Shown one piece after another: positions 25,644 to 35,642 of a DNA stretch of 64,000 nucleotides. Made by a program: the position numbers and the translations under genes. Origin of the DNA: Bradyrhizobium erythrophlei (GTDB lineage: Bacteria; Pseudomonadota; Alphaproteobacteria; Rhizobiales; Xanthobacteraceae); NCBI GenBank assembly GCA_900129675.1, contig FSRD01000001.1, positions 7,553,501-7,617,500 of the forward strand, given 5' to 3'. The notes beneath the pieces were generated by a model, which was not told the DNA's origin, did no database searches, and saw only the letters and a list, made by a program, of their open reading frames with translations. Position 1 is the stretch's first letter. Each line of letters begins with the position of its first letter.

Positions 25644-28600
25644 CTACATCATCAGGCTGGCCACCAGGTCATCAGCCTCGCGCAGATCGCGGGAAGTTTC
25701 CGCGGATGCAAATTTCGCCCGGGTGGATATCACCAGGTCTCGTGCTTCGACGCGTCCGGATGCGCTCTCGCCGGCGCTGATTAAGCGCGCGATACTGATC
25801 GCTGTGCGCAATTCCCAACCGACCGCCCCGAGCTTCCTGGCGGAGGCAAGCGAGCGTTTGAACAAGCGCATGGCAGCCCGGTCGTCTCGCAATGGTTCGC
25901 GACACAGCAGCGAGCCGTGGATCCGATAAATCTCGGGAGCAGCCCAGCGCTCGCCGGTTTGCTTCACCAGGGACTCAGCCGAAGCAGCGAAGCTTCGAGC
26001 CCTTTCTATCTGCCCGATCCGTCCGAATTCGGTGGCGAGCAGAATTCGATAAAGCGGCATCTGAATGCACCGATTCTCGGCGGGTAGTTTGCCGAGCAGG
26101 CCGCATAGTTGTTCAAGCACCTTTGGCGCCGGGCCTCGTGCGGCCAACGCCGCAGTCGCCCACAACGGCCCGATGACCCGGTACATCGGATAGCCAAACT
26201 CGTCGGCGACCTTCAGGCCGCGCTCAACGCTCGCAAGGTTGGCCGCAAGATCGCCTTCATACCAGTGGTCGGCCACGCCTAGAATGGAGGCGAATGCAAG
26301 CATGAAAGGATGCCCGATCTCGTTCGCGAGTTGCCGCGCCGTCTCACAGCATTCTCTGGCCCGGCCGGGCCGGCCCAACAGCCATTCGATGTGTCCGGAA
26401 TAGACGAGTGACACGATCAATGGATCATGCTGATAGGTCTGGACCAGCTTGCCATGCTCGCGGGGATTGTAGCGGGCGCTGATCAGTGCCGCGAGCTCAC
26501 TCGCTTGCTCCAGACGACCGAGAAAAAAATTGGCGATTAAGGCAGCGGTGTGCGCCATGAGGACGGCCTCGTCGTCGCACCACTCCTCGGCCCGCCGGAC
26601 GAAATCCTGCGCATGCTTGAGGCCCTTGGTGAGCTCGCAGTTGACCAGTTTGGCGATGGTGCTTCCCCACAGGACCGTCACCTTCTCGCGAATGGTGCCA
26701 TGGCTCTCGCAAAGTTTGAGTGCGCGACTATAGGGTCCGTAGACGTGCGGATCGGACCATCCCGCGTTGGCAGTGTATGCCATCGCCAGGTTGGATTGCA
26801 GGGCGATTTCGGCTTCGTAACGCTGTGGTGACGCGGGCAGCTTCGGTATCAGTGAGAGGCCCTCGCGAAGATGGGCCACGGCCTCCTTGGTGGCCGATCG
26901 GCGGAGCGCGGATTTACCCGCCTGAAGCCAGGCCTCGATCGCTTCCGGAATGTTGCCAGCACGCGCATAGTGATAGCCGAGTATGGCGGGCCGACTGCTC
27001 TCTCTGATCGCCGCCTCCTGAAGCAGCCACGATGCGACGCGCGCATGGAGTTCGCGCCTTTCCTCCTTGAGCAGCGAGGAGTAGGCAGCGTCCTGTATCA
27101 TCGCGTGCTTGAAAGTGAAAAGGGCGGCCTGAGGCTCCTCGATCCGGTACACGATGCCGGCGCTCTCCAGCGCCTGCAACGCATGCTTCAGCAGTTCTCC
27201 CTTGCCTGGAAGCACATTGAGAATGCCGTCATAAGTGAACTGCCTTCCAAACACGGAAGCGATTTGGGCGACGCGCTTGGCGGGGCCGAGGCGATCAAGG
27301 CGTTCCATCAGTGAGTCGTGAATACTTGATGGCACCAACGGTTCTGACAGTTTGTTGCTCAGCGCCAGATCGTCATCGGTGCGCTCGATGGCGCGGGAAT
27401 CGATCACGGCCCGCGTATACTCCTCGACGAAAAGCGGTACGCCGTCGGTTCGCTCCACGATCTGGCTGGTAATCCGGCGCGGTACGACATCACTGCCTGC
27501 GACGGCTGCGACAATCTGCTCGCATTCGTGCGGCGCCAGTTTTTGCAGGACAATCGGTCGAACTGCCGGACCCGATAACCAATCCGGCTGGTAGTCATCG
27601 CGATGCGTGATCAGGATCATGACCCGCTCGCTGGAACAGCGAGCTATGATCCGTAGCACCAGGTCAATGCTGGTCGGGTCCACCCACTGGACGTCTTCGG
27701 CGATAATCAGAATGGGTCGTTTGCGCGAGGCCGCGACCAGAACATCGATAAATGCCTGAAAAGCGCGGTCTCGCTCGAAGGGGGATCCAAGATCCACTGG
27801 TTCGTAATCCGAACAGGCGGGTATCGAAAGAATCGCCCCGTAGTAGCGGAGTGCGTAGGCGAGGTCTGGAGCTTCTCTTGCCAGCAGCGAGCGCAATTTC
27901 GCCAACGCGAGTTCCGCGTCGTCGGTTTCCTGGATGCCGGTCACGCGCCTGAGCCGCTCGATTTCCGGCCCAAGCGGCGTGTTGACGTGGAAAGGCGAGC
28001 ACTGCAGCGACAGGACATCGTGCGAGGGCGCGTTGAGCTCACTGCGGAATTGGCGGATCAGGCGCGACTTTCCTATGCCAGGTTCGCCGGAAATGATGCC
28101 AATCTGTCCTGAACCCGCTACAGTCTGCTGCCACATCTCGGCAAGCAATGCGCTTTCGCCGGTGCGGTCAATCATCGGGGCAAGAGGTGACCTCTGCGCC
28201 CTGTCGAACCTGCTCTCGCTGGAAGCAAGAGCTTCAACATGCCAGGCTTCGACCGGCTCCTCCACCCCCCTGAGCGGTCGTCTGCCAAGCGGCGCGTAAC
28301 TGAACGTTCCGCGTGTCAGCTCGTAAGTGCTCGAACCGACCACGACACCATTCTCACTGGCGAGTCCTTGCAGGCGGGCAGCGACATGTGCGGAGCTGCC
28401 AAAGACTTCCCGCCGATCGGGGGGCTCGCCGGGCACGCTGCCGACGACGACCACCCCGGTGTTCACCCCGATGCGCACACCAAGGCGGACGAAGCTGCCA
28501 TCCGACAGCAGAAACTGATGTCCCTTGATCGCCGCGGCGACCGCCAGCGAAGCGCGCACCGCGCGTTCGGGATCATTTTCATGGGCTTGTGGCACGCCAA

Positions 28601-28868
28601 AATATGCCAACAATCCGTCGCCTATTAGTCTGGCGATGTGACCGCCGTAGCGGCGAATCTCCTCGTCGCAGATATCGCGGTAGGTTCTGATAACCGCGAA
28701 GAATTCTTCGGGATCGATGCGCTCACTCAGGGGTGTCGAGCCGACGATGTCGACAAATGCCACGGTAAGCTGCCGGCGTTCGGCGTGCAGAGCCTCGCCC
28801 CCGACGCTCGGCGGCGACCGCGTCAACTGAAGTCCGCCCGACTGATCCGGATTCGGCTGGCTGTTCAT
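25644..28868 (-). CDS. Adenylate/guanylate cyclase with AAA ATPase and TPR domains
   Basis: 1074 residues. The class III cyclase domain spans about residues 33-200 (LTVAFVDIVGST metal site, RLIGDGLLAYFG). An AAA/STAND-type ATPase follows with P-loop SGEPGIGKSRL at about 261-270 and Walker B ILIIAEDVQWVD, then a long helical TPR-like region to the C-terminus. This architecture is common in rhizobia as a large signalling ATPase; cyclase activity is likely but not certain. The ATG at 28868 is chosen because the 125 codons open upstream do not look coding. The Shine-Dalgarno is weak. Confidence 0.88.
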   Translation of the reverse strand: MNSQPNPDQSGGLQLTRSPPSVGGEALHAERRQLTVAFVDIVGSTPLSERIDPEEFFAVIRTYRDICDEEIRRYGGHIARLIGDGLLAYFGVPQAHENDPERAVRASLAVAAAIKGHQFLLSDGSFVRLGVRIGVNTGVVVVGSVPGEPPDRREVFGSSAHVAARLQGLASENGVVVGSSTYELTRGTFSYAPLGRRPLRGVEEPVEAWHVEALASSESRFDRAQRSPLAPMIDRTGESALLAEMWQQTVAGSGQIGIISGEPGIGKSRLIRQFRSELNAPSHDVLSLQCSPFHVNTPLGPEIERLRRVTGIQETDDAELALAKLRSLLAREAPDLAYALRYYGAILSIPACSDYEPVDLGSPFERDRAFQAFIDVLVAASRKRPILIIAEDVQWVDPTSIDLVLRIIARCSSERVMILITHRDDYQPDWLSGPAVRPIVLQKLAPHECEQIVAAVAGSDVVPRRITSQIVERTDGVPLFVEEYTRAVIDSRAIERTDDDLALSNKLSEPLVPSSIHDSLMERLDRLGPAKRVAQIASVFGRQFTYDGILNVLPGKGELLKHALQALESAGIVYRIEEPQAALFTFKHAMIQDAAYSSLLKEERRELHARVASWLLQEAAIRESSRPAILGYHYARAGNIPEAIEAWLQAGKSALRRSATKEAVAHLREGLSLIPKLPASPQRYEAEIALQSNLAMAYTANAGWSDPHVYGPYSRALKLCESHGTIREKVTVLWGSTIAKLVNCELTKGLKHAQDFVRRAEEWCDDEAVLMAHTAALIANFFLGRLEQASELAALISARYNPREHGKLVQTYQHDPLIVSLVYSGHIEWLLGRPGRARECCETARQLANEIGHPFMLAFASILGVADHWYEGDLAANLASVERGLKVADEFGYPMYRVIGPLWATAALAARGPAPKVLEQLCGLLGKLPAENRCIQMPLYRILLATEFGRIGQIERARSFAASAESLVKQTGERWAAPEIYRIHGSLLCREPLRDDRAAMRLFKRSLASARKLGAVGWELRTAISIARLISAGESASGRVEARDLVISTRAKFASAETSRDLREADDLVASLMM

Positions 28869-29289
28869 GACGCCACCATGCTCAGTTTCCGCCGCCTGCC
28901 GCGAGGCAAGATAGACCGCAAGGCGCATCGGCTGACGCTGCCAAGCAGCCTTTGCTCGGGCAGGCAGTTCCAAGGATTGAACACCATGTGCTCGCAGTCG
29001 TACAGCTGATTTTGCGTCAGTAAACTCTACGTTGGAATGGCGATGCCGCACTATTCTCTCTTGAGGACGGGTCCACCACCGCGAAACATCCTCGACGCCA
29101 TACAACGTGGCGGCGTAACGCACCCGTATGGAGAAATCGAACACGACGTCGTCACCGCCTTGATGCATACGCGGGTCCAGATCCCTCACGAGCGCTTCCT
29201 GGAGAAAGCTTTTCGATGGGCCCAAAACGCAAACGTCCACCATCTGGTGTCGTCATTTTGACCACCGGGAGGACCGACCGCACGATCTT

Positions 29290-29405
29290 GTGCTCGCGAT
29301 CTTCGGCTAGACTGTATGTCCCCCCACAAAATGAGGCGACTCACCCTCGATGTTGCGACGAGGGTTGCCCGGATGGACCGGGCAGAGCCTCAAACAAGGA
29401 GGGCG
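29290..29405 (+). ncRNA. Candidate bridge RNA region of IS110 element
   Basis: Just upstream of the IS110 recombinase gene are two tandem hairpins, CCCTCG/CGAGGG (29344-29364) and GCCCGG/CCGGGC (29367-29383), in a stretch with no coding. IS110-family elements encode a structured bridge RNA in a terminal non-coding segment. Position and structure fit, but the RNA itself is not shown. Confidence 0.35.
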
Positions 29406-29409
29406 AGTC

Positions 29410-30528
29410 ATGGGTCATCATACCGAGGTCTTTGTCGGAATCGATACGTCAAAATCGCGCAATGCTATAGCCATTGCCGATGGCGGCCGTGGCGGCGAGG
29501 TCCGATATCTCGGGGAGTTTCCTGCCACGGAGGCAGCGATCCGAAAGCTGGTGGCAAAGCTTGCAGCGAAATGCTGTCAGTTGACGTTTTGCTACGAAGC
29601 AGGGCCAACAGGATATGGTCTCTACAGACTGCTCAAGAGCCTCGGCCATGACTGCCTGGTGGTGGCCCCCTCGCTCGTTCCGAAGAAGGCCGGCGATCGA
29701 GTGAAGACGAACCGGCGCGATGCGGTAAGCCTCGCCAAGCTGTCGCGCGCGGACGAGCTTACGGCGGTGTTGGTGCCGGACGAGCGCCATGAGGCCATGC
29801 GCGATCTCTCGCGCGCCCGTCAGGCAGTGAAGAAGGACCTCCAGGGCAAGCGTCAACAGATCTCGTCATTGATGCTGCGGCTGGGACGCATCTATCCGGG
29901 CAAGACAACGTGGGGACCAGCCCACATGAGATGGCTCATGTCGCAGAAGCTCGAGCATCGTGAGCAGCGCATCGTATTCGAAGAGTTACTTGAGGGGATA
30001 CGCCAGGAAAGTGAGCGGATGGAGCGTTTGGAAGATGCCATCCGCGAGGTAGTACCCGAGTGGTCGCTCGCCGAGGTTGTGTCGGCCCTGCAGGCGGTGC
30101 GTGGGATTGATCTCATTGCGGCTGTGGGGGTGCTGGCCGAGATCGGTGATCTATCCCGCTTTCAAAATCCGCGCGAGCTGATGGGCTATCTGGGTCTGGT
30201 GCCCACAGAAAACTCGACTGGCGACCAGGTCAAGCGAGGCGGCATCACCAAAGCCGGTAATGGGCGGGCGCGACGTATTCTTGTGGAGGCGGCCTGGAGC
30301 TATCGATATCCGCCGCGCGTGAGCCGAGACAAGCAGCCAAAGGTGGAGGCCGCACCGAGAGTCGCGCGCGAGATTGCGTGGAAAGCGCAAACCAGATTGT
30401 GCGGACGCTTCCGCTCACTCGAGCGGAAGGGCAAGCGGCGAACCGTAATCGTCACGGCGATTGCCCGAGAGCTATCCGCCTTCATTTGGGCGATCAATCG
30501 CGAGCTCATGCCACCTCGACAGGCGTGA
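29410..30528 (+). CDS. IS110 family transposase (DEDD recombinase)
   Basis: 372 residues, apparently intact. The N-terminal RuvC-like DEDD domain has FVGIDTSKSRNAIAI (first Asp), CYEAGPTGYGLYR (Glu) and KTNRRDAVSLAKL (Asp pair). The C-terminal transposase_20 domain has AVRGIDLIAAVGVLAEIGD and ELMGYLGLVPTENSTG, with the catalytic Ser-containing KRGGITKAGNGRARRIL region. The ATG at 29410 has a GGAGGGCGAG site. IS110 recombinases insert their circular element without large target duplications, guided by a bridge RNA. Confidence 0.92.
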   Translation: MGHHTEVFVGIDTSKSRNAIAIADGGRGGEVRYLGEFPATEAAIRKLVAKLAAKCCQLTFCYEAGPTGYGLYRLLKSLGHDCLVVAPSLVPKKAGDRVKTNRRDAVSLAKLSRADELTAVLVPDERHEAMRDLSRARQAVKKDLQGKRQQISSLMLRLGRIYPGKTTWGPAHMRWLMSQKLEHREQRIVFEELLEGIRQESERMERLEDAIREVVPEWSLAEVVSALQAVRGIDLIAAVGVLAEIGDLSRFQNPRELMGYLGLVPTENSTGDQVKRGGITKAGNGRARRILVEAAWSYRYPPRVSRDKQPKVEAAPRVAREIAWKAQTRLCGRFRSLERKGKRRTVIVTAIARELSAFIWAINRELMPPRQA

Positions 30529-30535
30529 CATCGTT

Positions 30536-30587
30536 GGGGCTGTGGACCGCTCGAGTCGTGAGGTGCGCTCGACCGGCCCACAGCCCC
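30536..30587. repeat. Inverted repeat just downstream of IS110 transposase
   Basis: GGGGCTGTGG (30536-30545) and CCACAGCCCC (30578-30587) form a ten-base perfect stem with a 32-base loop, seven bases past the transposase stop. It could be a terminator-like structure, the right end of the element, or part of a downstream guide RNA. Confidence 0.5.
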
Positions 30588-30972
30588 CTTTGTTGCAATC
30601 AAGATCAGGGGGGCAGTGCAGACATTAATCGTGCAGAGGTGAAGGTGGGACCACGGCAGGGGAAATCCTGAAATCCATTATGTGGCCGATCATCCGATCG
30701 ACGCCCGACGCTAGACCAGGGACAGCCCCAGACGAAAAAACGGAAATGCGGTATCCAACCCGCGCATCAGAGCCTGTTCACCGACGTCTTTGAGTCCCGC
30801 CTTCTCCTCTGCACGATCCATCGGTGCAAGGACTTCACGATGAGTCCTCGTGGAGATGGGAAACCGTGCGCTGTGTGCTTGACTGGGGACATCAGAATGG
30901 AATGGTCCGGCCGTGCTCCGGCCCTGCCAGCACGACAAGCTGGCAAGGGGTGCCCAAGACAAGGAGCACGCC

Positions 30973-31232
30973 ATGTCCCAGAAACTCAGCTCAGCGATCG
31001 CCGTGATAGGCATCGATATCGGCAAGAACTCGTTCCACATCGTGGGCCACGATCAGCGCGGCGCAATCGTGCTGCGGCAGAAGTGGTCACGCGGCCAGGT
31101 AGAAGCACGGCTCGCCAACCTGCCACCGTGCTTGATCGGTATGGAGGCCTGCGTCGGCGCGCATCATCTCAGTCGCAAGCTCCAAATGCTCGGCCACGAC
31201 GCCCGACTGATGCCCGCGAAATACGTACGCCC
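30973..31232 (+). pseudogene. IS110 family transposase, N-terminal fragment
   Basis: A second, different IS110 recombinase begins at the ATG at 30973: IAVIGIDIGKNSFHIVGHD, MEACVGAHHLSRKL, ARLMPAKYVRPY. Identity is lost after the KYVRPY motif at about 31232, leaving only about 87 of the usual ~340 residues. From there the sequence is opgC-like, read on the other strand. Non-functional. Confidence 0.8.
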
Positions 31233-31446
31233 CTACACCCGAGACGAACATGAATACTTCCGCGGCATCGCTGAAGCCGTAGTTCCGCAGCGTGAGCCAA
31301 CTTCCGATGTTGTTAGGAATATGGTCGAGAAAGATGCACCACAACGCGATGCCTCGGCAGGCATCTATTCGCAGGTCGCGGCCCTGGCCTTTCAGCTCCG
31401 GCAGCTCACCGACCAATTCCTTGCGGGCGGCGATTCGATCGTGCAT
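31230..31446 (-). pseudogene. OpgC-like acyltransferase, N-terminal fragment
   Basis: The minus strand from the ATG at 31446 reads RDLRIDACRGIALWCIFLDH, then IPNNIGSWLTLRNYGFSDA and EVFMFVSG. This is the start of an OpgC-family membrane protein (the family that succinylates periplasmic glucans). It stops at about 31230, where the IS110 fragment begins in the opposite orientation. Only about 70 residues remain. Confidence 0.75.
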
Positions 31447-31464
31447 CTAGTCACCCCAAACTAG

Positions 31465-32135
31465 CAAAATGGACGTGCGGTGTGCGACACCACCGATCCT
31501 TTTGGTAAGCTATCGAAGCACTCATAGTGTCCTCCATGAGTCCTCTGAGCTCGTTGTCGCCGAGGCGCATTTGCTCTGGCGCGTGCCGAGATCCCATTTG
31601 CCACGGCGTTTGCAGGATTCTTAGTTGAGGAAAGGGCTCGCGAAGGTGAAGTGGTTCACCTTCCTGTGCGTCACAGCGCCGCTCAGTGCAATTTTTGTCT
31701 GCGGTAACCCGATCTTCTATAATGCATTTCAGATTGTATCATCGAGACCATTACCGCGGTGCGAGCGCGGGCCACAAGCCCCGCGGCACTGTTGTCGCGC
31801 CTCCGCCTCCTTACTGGTCAGCCCGCCTCGCGATCTGCCCATGGACTGCCGGCGCTCACACAGCGAACTATCGGATTCTCTGCTATTGGTTCAGTTGCCA
31901 TCCGATGTCCGCAATTGGCCAAGTTGTGTGAAAACTCAAAAACTCGAAGCGCGACGAGAATGATGTTCTCGAGGGATCTGTCGCTACACCCTGCTCTATT
32001 TTCCGTTCCCAAGAATCAAGATCATCCGTCGAGGCCGGCTTCACCTTCGCTGCCGCCAGGGTCAAGGGCGCGTCCCAAGGCGTTCAGTAGCAATTCCACT
32101 AGCGCGCGCCCAAGCGAAAAGAAATACCGCCTCGT
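31465..32135. other. No supported gene
   Basis: About 670 bp between the opgC fragment and the 80-aa gene. Several overlapping plus-strand frames exist, but none has a motif or a ribosome site. I see nothing I can name. Confidence 0.5.
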
Positions 32136-32378
32136 TCAGGTGTCAGAGCCTCTGTCAATCTGCTGGAACAACTCCTGCGCCTGGGCAAGCTTGTTCAGCA
32201 GCTCATAGGCCAACTGGCACAGCGCATCTATGTCTTCTCGCGAAAGCTCCTCGCGCGGCGAAGATGCCAACACCCGGATCAGGGCGTAGCTCAGGGCATG
32301 CGCTTCGTCCACTAGGGCAACCGCCCGGGCAAGGAGGGGACGCGTCGGTTCCGCCCCCTCATGGTTTCGCCCAGTCAT
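32136..32378 (-). CDS. 80-aa helical protein at the end of the secretion operon
   Basis: A small all-helical protein (VDEAHALSYALIRVLASS, then REDIDALCQLAYELLNKLAQ and AQELFQQI). No signal peptide or membrane helix. It starts 18 bases after the stop of the HlyD-type adaptor on the same strand, so it is probably the last gene of that operon. It could be a chaperone or regulator of the secretion unit; nothing in the sequence proves it. Confidence 0.6.
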   Translation of the reverse strand: MTGRNHEGAEPTRPLLARAVALVDEAHALSYALIRVLASSPREELSREDIDALCQLAYELLNKLAQAQELFQQIDRGSDT

Positions 32379-32396
32379 GTTCGTATCAAGCCCTCG

Positions 32397-33752
32397 TCAA
32401 ATCTCGCGGAAGCTCCGCCAAAGCGCGTCACGGAACGGCTTGGCGAGGTAGTCCAGCATCGTCCGCCTTTCGGTTACGACCAGCACTTCCACGGGCATGC
32501 CCGGAATGAGATCGACGCTCGGTGCCAGCGTCTTCACCAGTTCTCGGTCGACCGCGACGCGCACAAGATAGTAGGGTTGATGCTTGGTTTCATCCATGAG
32601 GCGGTCAGCCGAGACCGTCCGGACCGTGCCTGGAACGTTAGGCACGCGGCGGCTCGAATAGGCCGTGAACCGGACCTTGGCCTCGAGGCCGCTATGCACC
32701 GCCTTGACGTCCCTCGGCTGCAATCGCGCCTCAATGATCATTTCATCACCTTCGGGCACGATGCTCATGATGGGCTCGCCTCGCTGAACCACTCCGCCGA
32801 TCGTCCTGATCTTGATATCGACCACGGTACCGTTCACGGGAGCGATCACCACGGTACGCTTGACTACGTCAGCACTGGCCTGCAGCTTCTCGTTCACCTC
32901 CGCGAGCTCGGCGCGGACCTTGTCCTGCTCGGCTGCGATCTGATCTGCTCGTTCCGCGTCGACCGAGAGGATTTGGATTTTGGTTTCGCCGATCTTCTGG
33001 CGGGCCCGTGCGATCTCTGCGACGTGCTCGCCGCGTCTTCCGACGATCTCGGCCTCGGCGCGCTTTAGCCGCAGGGCCTCCGGCTTGGGCATCATCCCGC
33101 GTTCGACCAGATATTCCTTCGCCTTCAGCTCCTCGCCAATGAAGTCGATTTGCCGGGACGCGCTTTCGACCTGTGCTTCGGAGCCTTGGATCTGTTGCAG
33201 CAGCTGCTCGATGCGCTGGGCAAGGATATCCCGTCGCGTTGCGTGAGTCGAGCGTCGAGCGTCGAAGACCTCCTGCTGTGCCACGACGATATCCCTGATC
33301 TGCTGATCCGATGAGCCTAGCTCCGGGGGCCACTCTATGCGGCTCTCTCCTGCCCTTTCGGCGTCCAGTCGCGCCCGCCTGGCGAGCAGGGACAGCCGTT
33401 GCTGCATCAGCGCTTCGTGCGTAGCGCGCGCTTGGGTGCCCTCGAGGACGACGAGCGGCTGGCCCATCTTGACCGCCTGCCCCTCACGGACGGGCAACTC
33501 GGCGATAATACCGCCCTCCAGATGCTGGATGGTCTTCTTGCCGCTGTCCGGGTTAATCACGCCGGGCGCGACCGCACCGCCATCGAGATAGACCAAGCCA
33601 CCCCATCCCACGAAGATGACGACGAAAATCAGGATCAGAATCTTGCCGTAGCGGGCGGGACGCCGGATGTCGGGCTTAAGCGGACCGAACGTCACGCTGA
33701 CCGGGGAAAGCCGCGTATACGGCGGCGCAATCCTTTCGACGTGGTAGGTCAT
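32397..33752 (-). CDS. HlyD family type I secretion adaptor
   Basis: 451 residues. A short cytoplasmic start, one membrane helix (about 37-57: ILILIFVVIFVGWGGLVYLD), a lipoyl/biotinyl half domain (KTIQHLEGGIIAEL, VREGQAVKMGQPLVVLEG), a long coiled-coil hairpin, the second lipoyl half (VIAPVNGTVVDI) and the beta-barrel end with GMPVEVLVVTERRT, LAKPFRD. This is the periplasmic adaptor that joins the inner-membrane ABC exporter to an outer-membrane TolC-type channel. Its ATG overlaps the stop of the ABC gene by four bases. No TolC homologue is present in the window. Confidence 0.92.
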   Translation of the reverse strand: MTYHVERIAPPYTRLSPVSVTFGPLKPDIRRPARYGKILILIFVVIFVGWGGLVYLDGGAVAPGVINPDSGKKTIQHLEGGIIAELPVREGQAVKMGQPLVVLEGTQARATHEALMQQRLSLLARRARLDAERAGESRIEWPPELGSSDQQIRDIVVAQQEVFDARRSTHATRRDILAQRIEQLLQQIQGSEAQVESASRQIDFIGEELKAKEYLVERGMMPKPEALRLKRAEAEIVGRRGEHVAEIARARQKIGETKIQILSVDAERADQIAAEQDKVRAELAEVNEKLQASADVVKRTVVIAPVNGTVVDIKIRTIGGVVQRGEPIMSIVPEGDEMIIEARLQPRDVKAVHSGLEAKVRFTAYSSRRVPNVPGTVRTVSADRLMDETKHQPYYLVRVAVDRELVKTLAPSVDLIPGMPVEVLVVTERRTMLDYLAKPFRDALWRSFREI

Positions 33753-35575
33753 GAGACACCCGTTATGGCCTTGGCGTTTTGGTCGCTACCGTTTGCCGGG
33801 CTGCGACCGGGCGAAAGCCGGCGTGGCCATTTGTGATCGCCACCTTGAGGGATGGACTCGCTTGCCCGCGCCTGTAGTTCCTCAAGCACCTCATCGCGCT
33901 CGCCGAACATCACGACGTGGCCTTCCTTCAGAAAGAGGACTTTGTCCGCGACCGACAGCGTGGACGGCCGGTGTCCCACCAGGACCAGAGCGAAGCCGGA
34001 ACGCTTGAGGTTTTCTATCGCCTCAACCAGTGCGGTCTCTCCCGCCTGGTCGAGATTGGCGTTGGGCTCGTCGAGGACAATGAATCGCGGATCGCCAAAT
34101 ACGGCACGGGCCAGTCCGACTCGCTGGCGCTGACCACCCGACAGCCGCACGCCGCCATCGCCGATGTGTGTGTCATAGCCTTGCGGGAGATGCTGGATCA
34201 TCTCGTGGGCATGGGCAAGCCGTGACGCTTTCAAGATCGCCTTGTCGTTCGCCACCTGCATGCGGGCAATGTTGTCGCGAACCGTGCCGGTGAACAGCTC
34301 GACATCCTGCGGCAGGAAGCCGATGTGTTGCCCGATCTGCTCACTGTCCCAGTGGTGGACCGGGGAGCCGTCGAGCCGGATCTCTCCGACGTTGGGGATT
34401 GCCAGCCCGACCATCAGCCGGCACAGCGTGCTCTTGCCCGCGCCGGAGGGACCAATGATCGCCAACGCCTCGCCCGGCTCGACAGCGCATGACACCTTGC
34501 TGAGTATAAGCTGCCCGGTGTTGCGCGCGATGTAGCTTAGGTCTTCGACCACTACCTTGCCGCTGGGGGTTGGAAGCACCGTCCGGCGCGGGGGCGCCGG
34601 ATTTTCTTCGATGGCTTTCTTCAGGCGGTGATAGGAAAAGCGGGCGCCCATGAAGTTGCGCCACATGGAGATGACAAGCTCCACCGGCGCGAGCGCGCGT
34701 CCGAGCAGGATGGAAGCGGCGATCATCACGCCGGCACTCAGTTTCGACTCGACCACCAGCCAGGCGCCGACGCCGAGGATGGCCACCTGAACAAATAAAC
34801 GGACGAACTTGGTGGTGGCCAGCACGAAGCCGCCAACGTCGCCTGACCTGCGCAGGCTGTCGACGACCGTCGAATTGATCCTGGCCCAACGCTGGGTCAT
34901 CGCAGGAAGCATGTGCATGGCTTGCACGATTTCGGCGTTGCGGATGGTCGCCTCCGCCATTAGCGTCGCCTCGATCTGCTTCTTGTTCGCCGTCGCGGTC
35001 GACTTCCGGGTGGCGACCTCGTTGGCGATGCTCAACAGGAACAGCACCACCGCCGAGAAGATCGCTACGCCTCCGAGCATGGGATGGAGGATCCAGATCA
35101 GGCCGACGAAGATCGGGACCCACGGCGCGTCAAAGAAGGCTGACAAACCCTGCGTCGCGATGAAGTTCTGGATCTGGGAGATGTCGCGCAGGTGCTCGAG
35201 GCCGGAGGGATCCCCATTCAGTCTGCCGCGCACGGCGCAAGCCAGGTAAGCTGGACCGAGTTCCTCGTTCAGCCAGCAACCGACGCGAGTCGTGACGCAA
35301 GTCCGCAAGGCATCGAGCGCGCACATCACCGCAATCGCGATCATCGCCATCAGGGTGAGCATCACAAGGGTCTCGATCCGGCCGGTGGTCAACACGCGGT
35401 CGTAGACCTGAAGCATGTAGACCGGCGGCGCAAGCATCAGCACGTTGATGATGAGGCTGAAGAGCGCGCAAGTGCGGAAGGCCGAACGGCAGGCTCTGAC
35501 GGCACGTTGAAGGTCAGTCGGGCCGCTCGATACGCGACCCGATGAGTAAGTTTCGTCGGACGATCTTTGCCGCAT
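33749..35575 (-). CDS. Type I secretion ABC permease/ATPase (PrtD-like)
   Basis: 608 residues. N-terminal membrane domain of about six helices (starting around CALFSLIINVLMLAPPVYML, a PrtD/LapB-type signature) and a C-terminal nucleotide-binding domain: Walker A IGPSGAGKSTLC, signature LSGGQRQRVGLARA, Walker B FIVLDEPNAN, and the switch His in VLVGHRPS. It lacks a C39 peptidase domain, so its substrates are not expected to be cut at a double-Gly leader. It exports unfolded proteins using a C-terminal signal in known cases. First of the three transport genes, downstream of four small genes on the same strand. Confidence 0.92.
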   Translation of the reverse strand: MRQRSSDETYSSGRVSSGPTDLQRAVRACRSAFRTCALFSLIINVLMLAPPVYMLQVYDRVLTTGRIETLVMLTLMAMIAIAVMCALDALRTCVTTRVGCWLNEELGPAYLACAVRGRLNGDPSGLEHLRDISQIQNFIATQGLSAFFDAPWVPIFVGLIWILHPMLGGVAIFSAVVLFLLSIANEVATRKSTATANKKQIEATLMAEATIRNAEIVQAMHMLPAMTQRWARINSTVVDSLRRSGDVGGFVLATTKFVRLFVQVAILGVGAWLVVESKLSAGVMIAASILLGRALAPVELVISMWRNFMGARFSYHRLKKAIEENPAPPRRTVLPTPSGKVVVEDLSYIARNTGQLILSKVSCAVEPGEALAIIGPSGAGKSTLCRLMVGLAIPNVGEIRLDGSPVHHWDSEQIGQHIGFLPQDVELFTGTVRDNIARMQVANDKAILKASRLAHAHEMIQHLPQGYDTHIGDGGVRLSGGQRQRVGLARAVFGDPRFIVLDEPNANLDQAGETALVEAIENLKRSGFALVLVGHRPSTLSVADKVLFLKEGHVVMFGERDEVLEELQARASESIPQGGDHKWPRRLSPGRSPANGSDQNAKAITGVS

Positions 35576-35642
35576 GTTTCATCTCCGCCCGGCTTGAATG
35601 AAAAGTTACGCGAAAGCGGCAGATCGGCCGTCCCTGGGCGAC

